Source: Bacteroidales bacterium
Lineage (GTDB): Bacteria; Bacteroidota; Bacteroidia; Bacteroidales; WCHB1-69
Assembly: GCA_016285615.1 (NCBI GenBank)
Contig: JAEERB010000104.1
Span: 1-8,395 of the forward strand
DNA length: 8,395 bases
Reading direction: 5' to 3'
Shown here: positions 1-5,755 of the stretch, piece after piece
Layout of the letters: the number at the start of each line of letters is the position of its first letter
Numbering within the stretch: the stretch's first letter is position 1
The notes under the pieces: generated by a model
Told to the model about the DNA's origin: nothing
Databases searched by the model: none
Seen by the model: only the letters and a program-made list of their open reading frames with translations
Made by a program: the position numbers and the translations under genes

Positions 1-2
1 CT

Positions 3-767
3 GAAAACGGTTGCCAACAGATGGCAGCCCCCAACACACAGATGCAGATCTGCTCCTTCCTGTGGATTTATTACGGCTACCCCACCGCCGACTACGAAGG
101 CATAAACATCGAAAATGCCAGATACACTGAAGGTTACGAAATGGGTATTTCTGATGATATCGAAGCCGACTTCGTTTCTGCCATTCCCGACTCGGGCATT
201 GGCATGGCTTTAGGTTACGCCAAAGGCAAGGGCATTCCTTACGAACGCGGCATTGTCAAGTACACGCCCACTTGGTCGCGAAGCTTTATGCCTGTCAGCC
301 AGACCATTCGTGAGCATGTGGCCAAGATGAAGCTCATCCCCAACCGCACACTGCTTCATGGCAAGCGCGCAGTCTTCTGCGACGACTCGATCGTGCGCGG
401 CACCCAATTACGCGACAATGTGCGGAAACTCTATGAGTACGGAGCCAAGGAAGTGCACATCCGCATTAGCTGTCCGCCGCTGCTCTACGGCTGCCACTTC
501 TTGAACTTCTCGGCCTCCAAAACCGAGATGGAACTGATAGCTCGCCGCGTAGTCAAAGAGATTGAAGGCGACGACTTCGTCAAGAAACTCCCTCTCTATA
601 TGGACCACACCACCAAAGAGTACGCCAACATGGTGGAAGTCATCCGTCAGCACCTCGGTGTGGACACGCTCAAATTCAACACTTTGGACACCATTGCCAA
701 GGCCATCGGTCTGCCCAAAGAGAAATTGTGCACCCATTGCTTCGACGGCAGCAGTTGGGGAATGTAA
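3..767 (+). CDS. purF: Amidophosphoribosyltransferase (PurF), C-terminal part; 5' end outside window
   Basis: This enzyme catalyses the first committed step of purine synthesis, converting PRPP and glutamine to 5-phosphoribosylamine in the cytoplasm. The reading frame is open from the first bases, so the gene starts upstream; about 254 residues are visible and the N-terminal glutaminase domain is missing. The visible part is the phosphoribosyltransferase domain. Its PRPP-binding signature FCDDSIVRGTQL is at about 375-410. Cysteines are found in CSFLWIYYGYP (51-53), CPPLLYGC (second Cys 492-494) and the terminal CTHC (729-731 and 738-740). By eye these match the four [4Fe-4S] ligands of the Bacillus-type enzyme, so this looks like the Fe-S form rather than the E. 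coli form. The ATG at 21 lies inside the domain and is not the real start. The stop at 765-767 is followed by a repeat-filled gap, with no clear terminator. Confidence 0.9.
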   Translation, partial: ENGCQQMAAPNTQMQICSFLWIYYGYPTADYEGINIENARYTEGYEMGISDDIEADFVSAIPDSGIGMALGYAKGKGIPYERGIVKYTPTWSRSFMPVSQTIREHVAKMKLIPNRTLLHGKRAVFCDDSIVRGTQLRDNVRKLYEYGAKEVHIRISCPPLLYGCHFLNFSASKTEMELIARRVVKEIEGDDFVKKLPLYMDHTTKEYANMVEVIRQHLGVDTLKFNTLDTIAKAIGLPKEKLCTHCFDGSSWGM

Positions 768-772
768 TTCAA

Positions 773-821
773 TGCACAATTCACGATGCACAATTCATAA
801 TTTATAATTGACAATTAATAA
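773..821. repeat. Degenerate 7-bp tandem array, 7 copies
   Basis: The sequence reads as seven consecutive heptamers. In one register the copies are of the form TKNAYAA, for example TGCACAA and TTCATAA; shifted by three bases they read NAYAATK, such as CACAATT. Positions 1 and 6-7 are nearly constant while the middle drifts. It begins six bases after the purF stop and ends where the palindromic element at 823 begins. The same consensus reappears at 5451-5499. Confidence 0.75.
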
Positions 822-822
822 T

Positions 823-879
823 GTAGAGACGCATTGAATGCGTCCGCCAATGATATGGACATACGCGGTGTATCCCTAC
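823..879. repeat. Palindromic intergenic element with GTAG...CTAC ends
   Basis: The element starts GTAGAGA and ends TCCCTAC, an imperfect terminal inverted repeat matching at 6 of 7 positions. Inside it, GACGCATT (828-835) and AATGCGTC (837-844) form a perfect 8-bp inverted repeat around one G. A weaker pairing is possible between GTCC (842-845) and GGAC (857-860). There is no T-run after it, so it is not a classical intrinsic terminator, although it lies between purF and the symporter gene. It looks like a REP-like dispersed palindrome set into a heptamer array. Confidence 0.6.
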
Positions 880-909
880 AACTAACATCTAACATCTAAC
901 AACTTAAAT
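875..909. repeat. 7-bp tandem array abutting the symporter start codon, 5 copies
   Basis: Five heptamers run up to the ATG at 910: CCTACAA, then CTAACAT twice, then CTAACAA and CTTAAAT. The first copy overlaps the end of the palindromic element. This A/T/C-rich run forms the translation initiation region of the symporter gene, which has no Shine-Dalgarno sequence. Confidence 0.75.
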
Positions 910-2274
910 ATGTCAACGAATAGCGAACAGCGTGGTGGTTTTACCAGTTATTTTGGTGCAGTGGCAGCAGCCGTCGGTTCGGCTGTGGGCTTGGGCAACA
1001 TCTGGCGTTTCCCCTACATCGCGGGAGAATACGGCGGTGGTGCTTTTATCATGCTCTATCTCATCTTTGTCTTCGGTTTGGGCGTGCCCATTATGATTGG
1101 CGAGTTCGTCATCGGCCGCCGTTCGGGACGCAATGCCATGGGTGCCTTCCGCGTGCTGAGTCCAAAACACAAAGGATGGCTGGGCATCGGCATCTTGGCT
1201 GTCATCACTTGTGTCATCATCTATTCGTTCTATAGCGTTGTCGCCGGCTGGACCATCGAATACACCTGGCTATCGTGCACCAACGGTTTGGCAGGCAAAG
1301 AGGCCTCGGAAATCTCCGAAGCCTTCACATCCTTCATCCAACATCCCTACCTGCCCATCCTCTTCCAGGGTTTGCTTGTCTTTCTCACGGGTGCGGTTGT
1401 CATCGGAGGTGTACAAAAGGGCATTGAGAAATTCACCAAGATTGTCATGCCCGTCTTGTTCTTCATTATGCTACTGCTCTGTGTCCGCTCACTCACTTTG
1501 CCTGGTAGCAAGGAAGGAATGAGTTTCCTCTTCAAGCCTGAGTTCGGCAACCTGACCGCTACGGGAGTGCTTGCCGCCATGGGACAGGCCATCTTCTCGC
1601 TCAGCATCGGCGCCGGGCTGCTCATTACCTACGGTTCGTATGTTCGCAAGGAGGACAATATGATGAGTTCCTGTTTCTTTATCGCCTCGGCTGACACAAC
1701 CATCGCCCTGCTGGCTGGCATCGCCATCTTCCCTGCCGTTTTCACCTTCGGCTTGAGCCCTGCCAGCGGTCCGAGCCTTGTCTTTGAAACACTGCCCAAT
1801 GTGTTCAACAACATGCCCATGGGCCAATTCTTCGCCATCCTCTTCTTCGTGCTGTTGGCTCTCGCTGCCATCACTACGACCATCTCATTACTTGAAGTAA
1901 TCGTACTTTGGGTGGTGGAAGAACTACACCTCAAGCGTACAAGCGCCACCATCATCACTTCGCTCGTCATCTTCGCTCTTGGTGCCCTCTGCTCATTGTC
2001 GCTGGGCACCCTGAAAGATTTCACCATCCTGGACTACACCTTCTTCGATGCCTGCGACAAACTGACAGCCACCTACCTCATGCCTATCGGCGCCCTGGCC
2101 GTCACCATCTATCTTGGCTGGTTTTATAAAAAAGAAGGTGTTTTGGACGAAGTTTCCAACCACGGGACTCTCAAAACATGGTATATCAAGCTGTTTTACT
2201 TTGTGTTACGATACATTGCCCCCATTGTTCTCACTGTAATCCTCATTACAGGGTCATTAGGCATAGCAGGATAA
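910..2274 (+). CDS. Neurotransmitter:sodium symporter (NSS/SNF family) transporter
   Basis: This is a 454-residue inner-membrane secondary transporter of the LeuT/Tyt1/TnaT type, expected to import an amino acid or related compound with Na+. TM1 carries the family signature GLGNIWRFPY (27-36) within a glycine/alanine-rich helix. TM6 has the broken-helix motif FSLSIGAG (229-236). TM8 has AAITTTIS (319-326), which aligns by eye with the Na2-site AGLTSS of LeuT. Asp262 in TM7 (SADTTIALLAG) may serve as the fixed acidic residue that makes prokaryotic NSS proteins chloride-independent; this rests on alignment by eye. About 11-12 hydrophobic helices are present and the length is normal for bacterial members. 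The ATG at 910 directly precedes a short polar N-terminus and TM1. The gene ends 59 bp before the porin start, so the two may be partly co-transcribed. Substrate cannot be read from the sequence. Confidence 0.93.
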   Translation: MSTNSEQRGGFTSYFGAVAAAVGSAVGLGNIWRFPYIAGEYGGGAFIMLYLIFVFGLGVPIMIGEFVIGRRSGRNAMGAFRVLSPKHKGWLGIGILAVITCVIIYSFYSVVAGWTIEYTWLSCTNGLAGKEASEISEAFTSFIQHPYLPILFQGLLVFLTGAVVIGGVQKGIEKFTKIVMPVLFFIMLLLCVRSLTLPGSKEGMSFLFKPEFGNLTATGVLAAMGQAIFSLSIGAGLLITYGSYVRKEDNMMSSCFFIASADTTIALLAGIAIFPAVFTFGLSPASGPSLVFETLPNVFNNMPMGQFFAILFFVLLALAAITTTISLLEVIVLWVVEELHLKRTSATIITSLVIFALGALCSLSLGTLKDFTILDYTFFDACDKLTATYLMPIGALAVTIYLGWFYKKEGVLDEVSNHGTLKTWYIKLFYFVLRYIAPIVLTVILITGSLGIAG

Positions 2275-2286
2275 AGAAAAAGATTG

Positions 2287-2294
2287 TACATTTG
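2287..2294 (+). promoter_or_regulatory. Bacteroidota -7 promoter element for the porin-gate operon
   Basis: TACATTTG matches the TAnnTTTG consensus exactly. It lies 12 bp after the symporter stop and 39 bp before the proposed TTG start at 2334, giving a leader of about 30 nt. I see no good -33 TTTG at the expected spacing, so it may be weak or dependent on an activator. Confidence 0.5.
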
Positions 2295-2333
2295 CACCGC
2301 CAAATCACACAATCTTCTCAAACTTGTAACACA

Positions 2334-3446
2334 TTGAAAATAACTTATTTAAAACTCATCTTTTGTATCACTTTTGCGCTATTGTGCACTTCAAAAGTGA
2401 CAGCTCAGGACTCAACATCCACTATCAATCACCGTTTTACGCGATTGGCTTTTGAGGTGCGTGCCGACTTTGACGTTCACCACCACTATCCCTACCCTGA
2501 CTCGCTCAGAGCCACCGACTACGGTTTCAACGGCAAATATTTCAACATTGCCGTCGGCGGCGAATTTGGAAAGCACTTCTCCTACTTTTTCCGCCAGCGC
2601 ATCGTCGCCAACAAAGGCAGCGTGACACTTTTCGACAACACCGATTTCCTTTATTTACAGTACAATATAAATCCTCAATGGGGCTTTCGAGCTGGCAAAG
2701 AGGCTTTGGCCATCGGCGGCTTCGAGTATGATGCCCCTCCTATCGATGTGTTCTACTACACCCAACTTTGGGGCACCATCCACTGCTTCCAGTTGGCAGC
2801 CTCGGCCATCTACACCGACAAGTCGGGCCACAACAAGCTGATACTGCAAGTGGGCAACTCGCCCTACGTTTACTCAACCGACAGCCTTATGGGTAGAGAC
2901 TGGAAAAAAGGACTGCTGGCTTATAGCTTCATGTGGTGCGCTGACTACCCACACTTCAAAGCGCTCTATTCCGTCAACCTCTTCGAGCGCGAACGCGGAC
3001 GCTTTGTCAACTATATCTCCATTGGCAACCGAATTGTATTCAACCATTTCAGTTGGTACATCGACTATATGAACCGCGCGGCTGTCTATAGCAAATACTT
3101 CAGCGACTTTACCGTCGTGAGCCGTATGGATATCATCTTCCGAGATGTAAACATCTTTATCAAAGGTGGTTACGACCAGAACAAATCGGAAGACTTTGGT
3201 GTGGAAAATCCCAAAGAAATTATGGTCACCCCAGGCATGCAGTACTATTTTTACGGCCTCGGTCTTGAATACAGGCCTGCCAAGTACAAGAATGTGCGTT
3301 TGCACGGCTACATCGCTAATGCACAAACCATCCTAGGGCCCAAAGGAGACAAAGAAGTCACCAATTGTTTGAGTGCCAGCATAGGACTTACTTGGGATAT
3401 TGACTTCTTGAGAATTTTACGCAAACAATTCAAACTGCAATTATGA
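2334..3446 (+). CDS. Outer-membrane porin, OprO/OprP-like (phosphate-selective porin family)
   Basis: This is a predicted outer-membrane beta-barrel of 370 residues. From the TTG at 2334 the N-terminus is a classical signal peptide: a Lys-containing start, a hydrophobic stretch (LKLIFCITFALLC, about residues 6-18) and a cleavage site after VTA (22-24), before Gln25. In-frame codons upstream run back to an ATG at 2178, but that start lies inside the symporter gene and gives no signal peptide. No in-frame ATG lies between them, so a TTG start is the best reading. The mature chain has alternating aromatic/polar strands. The segment from DFLYLQY (104-110) through GFRAGKEALAIGGFEYDAPPID (117-138) resembles the OprP-family core, where a strand is followed by a G-K-G-E pattern. 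The family name does not prove phosphate as substrate. Its stop TGA overlaps the ATG of the next gene (ATGA), implying translational coupling. Confidence 0.75.
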   Translation: MKITYLKLIFCITFALLCTSKVTAQDSTSTINHRFTRLAFEVRADFDVHHHYPYPDSLRATDYGFNGKYFNIAVGGEFGKHFSYFFRQRIVANKGSVTLFDNTDFLYLQYNINPQWGFRAGKEALAIGGFEYDAPPIDVFYYTQLWGTIHCFQLAASAIYTDKSGHNKLILQVGNSPYVYSTDSLMGRDWKKGLLAYSFMWCADYPHFKALYSVNLFERERGRFVNYISIGNRIVFNHFSWYIDYMNRAAVYSKYFSDFTVVSRMDIIFRDVNIFIKGGYDQNKSEDFGVENPKEIMVTPGMQYYFYGLGLEYRPAKYKNVRLHGYIANAQTILGPKGDKEVTNCLSASIGLTWDIDFLRILRKQFKLQL

Positions 3447-4621
3447 AAAGCATACAACTGATGTCGCGCTTTTTGAAAAGGCTGACTAAAAGACAAACTA
3501 TTGAAACCTCCATTTTTCTCGGTGTTTTCTTTTTGTTTTTCATAGGATTGTCGGCAGTGATGACGCTGCCCCACATGCTCAACACCTTCATGCAAACGGC
3601 TTATCATCTACTGATGGAAACCGTGCTTTACATCATGGCCATCACCGTCATGACGGGAGCTATCAGCAAACTGTTTGTCGAATTCGGTGTGGTTCAATTA
3701 CTTGAAAAAGTGCTCCGTCCTCTGATGAAACCCCTCTACAACCTGCCAGGCGTAGCATCGTTGGGCGCCGTCATGACCTTCCTGAGTGACAATCCAGCCA
3801 TCATTACCTTATCTAAAGACAAAAACTTCAACCAATATTTCAAAAAATACCAACTGGTATCGCTCACCAATTTCGGAACAGCCTTTGGCATGGGACTCGT
3901 CGTTATGGCCTTTATGATCGGCCGCGGCTATGGTCTTGGAGCATTGATCGGATTGTTCGGAGCTATCCTCGGCAGCATCATCTCCACGCGGCTTATGCAG
4001 CGTTTCACCTTGAAAGCCTACCCCGAATTGGATTGTGAAATCGAGAGAACTACCGAAGAGGTAACTGAAGAGGACGAAGAAGAGCAACCCAAACTTGGTG
4101 CCGGCCTGCGTGTGCTGAACGCCATTCTTGACGGCGGCAAGACGGGAGTGGAAATCGGCGTGGCCATCATCCCTGGCGTACTTTTCATCTCCACCATTGT
4201 GATGATGCTCACTTTCGGTCCTGCAGACCCCTCTGTAGGCTACACGGGCGTTGCGTATGAAGGTGTGCCCGTCATCTCGTGGCTGGCAGGCAAAATCGAC
4301 TTCGTGTTCAAGTGGTTGTTCGGCTTTGAGCACCCCGAGTTGATTGCCTTCCCCATCACCTCCTTAGGAGCTGTCGGTGCGGCCCTCGGTCTGGTACCTA
4401 CCTTCGATGCTGCCCACCTAATCGACAACAACGCTGTGGCAGTCTTCACCTCCATGGGCATGTGCTGGAGCGGCTACCTGAGCACCCACGCTGCCATGCT
4501 CGACTCGATGGGCTACCGTAAACTCATCTCCAAAGCCATCGGAGCACACACTGTCGGCGGCCTCTGCGCCGGCGTTTTCGCCCACTGGCTCTACGTACTG
4601 ATTATCTTACTATTCTTCTAA
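3443..4621 (+). CDS. Gate/nucleoside-recognition domain multi-pass membrane protein
   Basis: This 392-residue inner-membrane protein has about ten hydrophobic segments and two gate-type halves. The first half covers roughly 55-182 (PLYNLPGVASLGAVMTFLSD, 97-116). The second covers roughly 228-386 (PELIAFPITSLGAVGAALG, 298-316). Both contain SLGAV after a short amphipathic stretch, suggesting an internal duplication comparable to SpmA plus SpmB or YjiH plus YjiG in one chain. An acidic cytosolic-looking linker (EEVTEEDEEE, 205-214) separates them. Gate-domain proteins are annotated as nucleoside-recognition proteins, but their substrates are mostly unknown; E. coli yjiHG lies beside the isoaspartyl dipeptidase gene iadA. 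The start at 3443 overlaps the porin stop. The TAA stop at 4619-4621 interlocks with the stop of the convergent gene. Family assignment is fairly sure; transport function is inferred. Confidence 0.8.
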   Translation: MKSIQLMSRFLKRLTKRQTIETSIFLGVFFLFFIGLSAVMTLPHMLNTFMQTAYHLLMETVLYIMAITVMTGAISKLFVEFGVVQLLEKVLRPLMKPLYNLPGVASLGAVMTFLSDNPAIITLSKDKNFNQYFKKYQLVSLTNFGTAFGMGLVVMAFMIGRGYGLGALIGLFGAILGSIISTRLMQRFTLKAYPELDCEIERTTEEVTEEDEEEQPKLGAGLRVLNAILDGGKTGVEIGVAIIPGVLFISTIVMMLTFGPADPSVGYTGVAYEGVPVISWLAGKIDFVFKWLFGFEHPELIAFPITSLGAVGAALGLVPTFDAAHLIDNNAVAVFTSMGMCWSGYLSTHAAMLDSMGYRKLISKAIGAHTVGGLCAGVFAHWLYVLIILLFF

Positions 4622-4887
4622 TCCTTCTCGGCTGCCAACCAGCCTTCCACCTCGCTCAATCGCTGGCGATACTTGGATATTTGGCTTTCCACAAAATCCT
4701 CGCTGTACTTGGCTTCGCAAAAGCCGTTTCCGCGGGCAATATACGACTCATCGTCCAAGCTCTCGTATAATTCAAGGTAGTTGTTCAAATATTCTGTCAA
4801 CTGCTGCTGCAAAGCCCGCAAATCGTCGACATCGGCCGCAATCGACTCGCCAGAAGAAAATCTATATTGCTTTTTCATCTTGTTCAT
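4618..4887 (-). CDS. Small uncharacterised helical protein, 89 aa
   Basis: I do not recognise a family. The product is 89 residues, acidic overall, with no signal peptide or membrane segment. The region from about residue 20 to 86 is rich in Leu/Glu/Gln/Arg in a heptad-like pattern (DLRALQQQLTEYLNN, then SQISKYRQRLSEVEGWL), so it is probably a two-helix or coiled-coil protein. It begins 3 nt after the stop of the 5-formyltetrahydrofolate cyclo-ligase gene, so it is almost certainly co-transcribed with it. Met4 (4878) is an alternative start. Its TAG stop overlaps the TAA stop of the gate gene on the other strand. It is not a convincing exonuclease VII small subunit, despite similar size and helicity. 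It is probably real, given the operon position and non-random composition. Confidence 0.65.
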   Translation of the reverse strand: MNKMKKQYRFSSGESIAADVDDLRALQQQLTEYLNNYLELYESLDDESYIARGNGFCEAKYSEDFVESQISKYRQRLSEVEGWLAAEKD

Positions 4888-4890
4888 TTT

Positions 4891-5418
4891 TTATAACGAA
4901 AGAACCTCATCCATACAAATATCGGTCGCTTCCACAGGAACGGCACTTACCTTTTGGAAATCAAAGCAGAGGCCTATTTTTTTCACTTTAGGATAATTAC
5001 ACAAAAATCTATCGTAATAGCCTTTTCCTCTTCCCAAGCGATGACCTGCGGCGTCGAAAGCCATGCCTGGCACCACAATCAGGTCGAAAGAACCATTGTA
5101 AGGATGGTTTTGCGGTTCCATGATATGAAAATCACCTTCGGCGAAGGGGGTATTGTCGTCCACCTCCACAGGAATGATGTCATCGCCCACCACCGTAGGC
5201 AGCACGATGCGCTTCTGCGAGCGCCACTTTTGAATAAAGGCCTGCGTCTGCACCTCATCGGGCAGTGAACTATAAAGCATAACAATGTTAGCATCCACAA
5301 AATCAGGATGTTGCTCCAGTTTTGACATAATGATTTCCGATTGTTGCGCCAACTGCTCAGGCGTGTGTTCTTTTTTCAACTGACGAATGCGCTTCCGCAA
5401 ATCCTGCTTGCTTTCCAT
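4891..5418 (-). CDS. 5-formyltetrahydrofolate cyclo-ligase (MTHFS)
   Basis: This cytoplasmic enzyme converts 5-formyl-THF and ATP to 5,10-methenyl-THF, returning stored folate to the one-carbon pool. From Met at 5418 it has 175 residues, normal for the family. The N-terminus MESKQDLRKRIRQL carries the conserved basic Lys4/Arg8 region. LIVVPGMAFD (113-122) and GHRLGRGKGYYDRFL (125-139) form the ATP/folate-binding signature, and the C-terminal PVEATDICMDEV (161-172) is typical. An in-frame GTG at 5460 would add 14 residues, but a -7 promoter box (5439-5446) lies within that extension, so 5418 is preferred. The small unknown gene follows 3 nt downstream. Confidence 0.92.
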   Translation of the reverse strand: MESKQDLRKRIRQLKKEHTPEQLAQQSEIIMSKLEQHPDFVDANIVMLYSSLPDEVQTQAFIQKWRSQKRIVLPTVVGDDIIPVEVDDNTPFAEGDFHIMEPQNHPYNGSFDLIVVPGMAFDAAGHRLGRGKGYYDRFLCNYPKVKKIGLCFDFQKVSAVPVEATDICMDEVLSL

Positions 5419-5438
5419 AACGGTATGAATTGGTCGTG

Positions 5439-5446
5439 CAAAGGTA
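5439..5446 (-). promoter_or_regulatory. -7 promoter element for the cyclo-ligase operon
   Basis: On the minus strand this reads TACCTTTG, an exact TAnnTTTG. It lies 20 bp upstream of the ATG at 5418, implying a leader of roughly 15 nt. It excludes the GTG at 5460 as the main start. No clear -33 TTTG is visible, because the upstream DNA is the heptamer array. Confidence 0.55.
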
Positions 5447-5450
5447 CGAA

Positions 5451-5565
5451 AACAATGCACAATTTATAATTCAGAATTTATAATGTACAATGTATAATTA
5501 AGAACAAAAGTCAAAGAACAGAGAACAAAGAACAAAATCCAGAATTCAAAGTTCAAAATTCAAAA
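5451..5565. repeat. Drifting 7-bp tandem arrays: 7, 5 and 4 copies in three blocks
   Basis: Three blocks of heptamers follow one another. Block one, 5451-5499, has seven copies of form NAYAATK or NAGAATT (such as CACAATT, TATAATT), the same consensus as at 773-821. Block two, 5502-5536, has five copies around GAACAAA, the last two identical. Block three, 5538-5565, has four copies around TTCAAAA. Only two bases and one base separate the blocks, so the period is nearly continuous while the unit sequence changes. Together with the arrays at 5576-5655 and 5650-5705 this fills the 337-bp gap between the cyclo-ligase and DUF4234 genes. No ORF of useful length or RNA gene is seen there. Confidence 0.75.
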
Positions 5566-5575
5566 AGATATAGAG

Positions 5576-5655
5576 AATCATGGAATTATGGAAACATCTA
5601 TAACTCAATAATTCAATAACTCTTAATTCCTTAGTTCCTTAACTTCTTAACTTCT
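5576..5655. repeat. Degenerate 8-bp tandem array, 10 copies
   Basis: Here the period is eight, not seven. Copies start at 5576 (AATCATGG) and 5584 (AATTATGG) and drift through ATAACTCA-type units (5600-5623) to TAACTTCT twice (5640-5655). The final two copies are identical. The array passes without a break into the 7-bp array at 5650. Confidence 0.7.
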
Positions 5656-5705
5656 CACTTTTCACTTCTCACTTTTCATTTCTAATAACTATAAACTAAA
5701 ATCTA
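5650..5705. repeat. 7-bp tandem array ending at the DUF4234 promoter, 8 copies
   Basis: ACTTCTC and ACTTTTC alternate twice (5650-5677), so the period is 7 with a 14-bp higher-order repeat. Four degenerate copies ending in CTA follow (5678-5705, for example ATAACTA). The array stops at a T-run just before the -7 box at 5713, so it occupies the upstream promoter region of the DUF4234 gene. Confidence 0.7.
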
Positions 5706-5712
5706 TTTTTTG

Positions 5713-5720
5713 TACTTTTG
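5713..5720 (+). promoter_or_regulatory. -7 promoter element for the DUF4234 gene
   Basis: TACTTTTG matches TAnnTTTG exactly and lies 35 bp upstream of the ATG at 5756, implying a leader of about 30 nt. The upstream DNA is the T-rich end of a heptamer array; no clear -33 TTTG is seen. Confidence 0.55.
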
Positions 5721-5755
5721 TCTGTTATTTTATTAATCATTTAAATATCAATTCC

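Noticed and set aside
803..810. TATAATTG as a -7 promoter box for the symporter gene
   Set aside because: It misses the TAnnTTTG consensus at one T and is simply part of the heptamer array, where such words arise by chance; no clear promoter for the symporter is visible.
2178..2333. N-terminal extension of the porin to the ATG at 2178
   Set aside because: It overlaps the symporter gene by 97 nt, reads as Cys/His-rich out-of-frame sequence and would put about 52 residues ahead of a clear signal peptide.
3809..4333. 174-codon open frame antisense to the gate gene
   Set aside because: It lies wholly within a well-supported membrane protein gene and its translation is charged low-complexity sequence with no recognisable domain.
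910..4621. Part of a mobile island
   Set aside because: No integrase, transposase, direct repeats or tRNA is present, and the transport genes look similar in composition to their housekeeping neighbours.
5419..5460. GTG start at 5460 for the cyclo-ligase
   Set aside because: The extension contains the -7 promoter box at 5439-5446 and part of the repeat array, while Met at 5418 matches the usual family N-terminus.
5451..5705. CRISPR array
   Set aside because: The units are 7-8 bp, contiguous and degenerate, with no 20-40 bp repeats or unique spacers and no cas genes.
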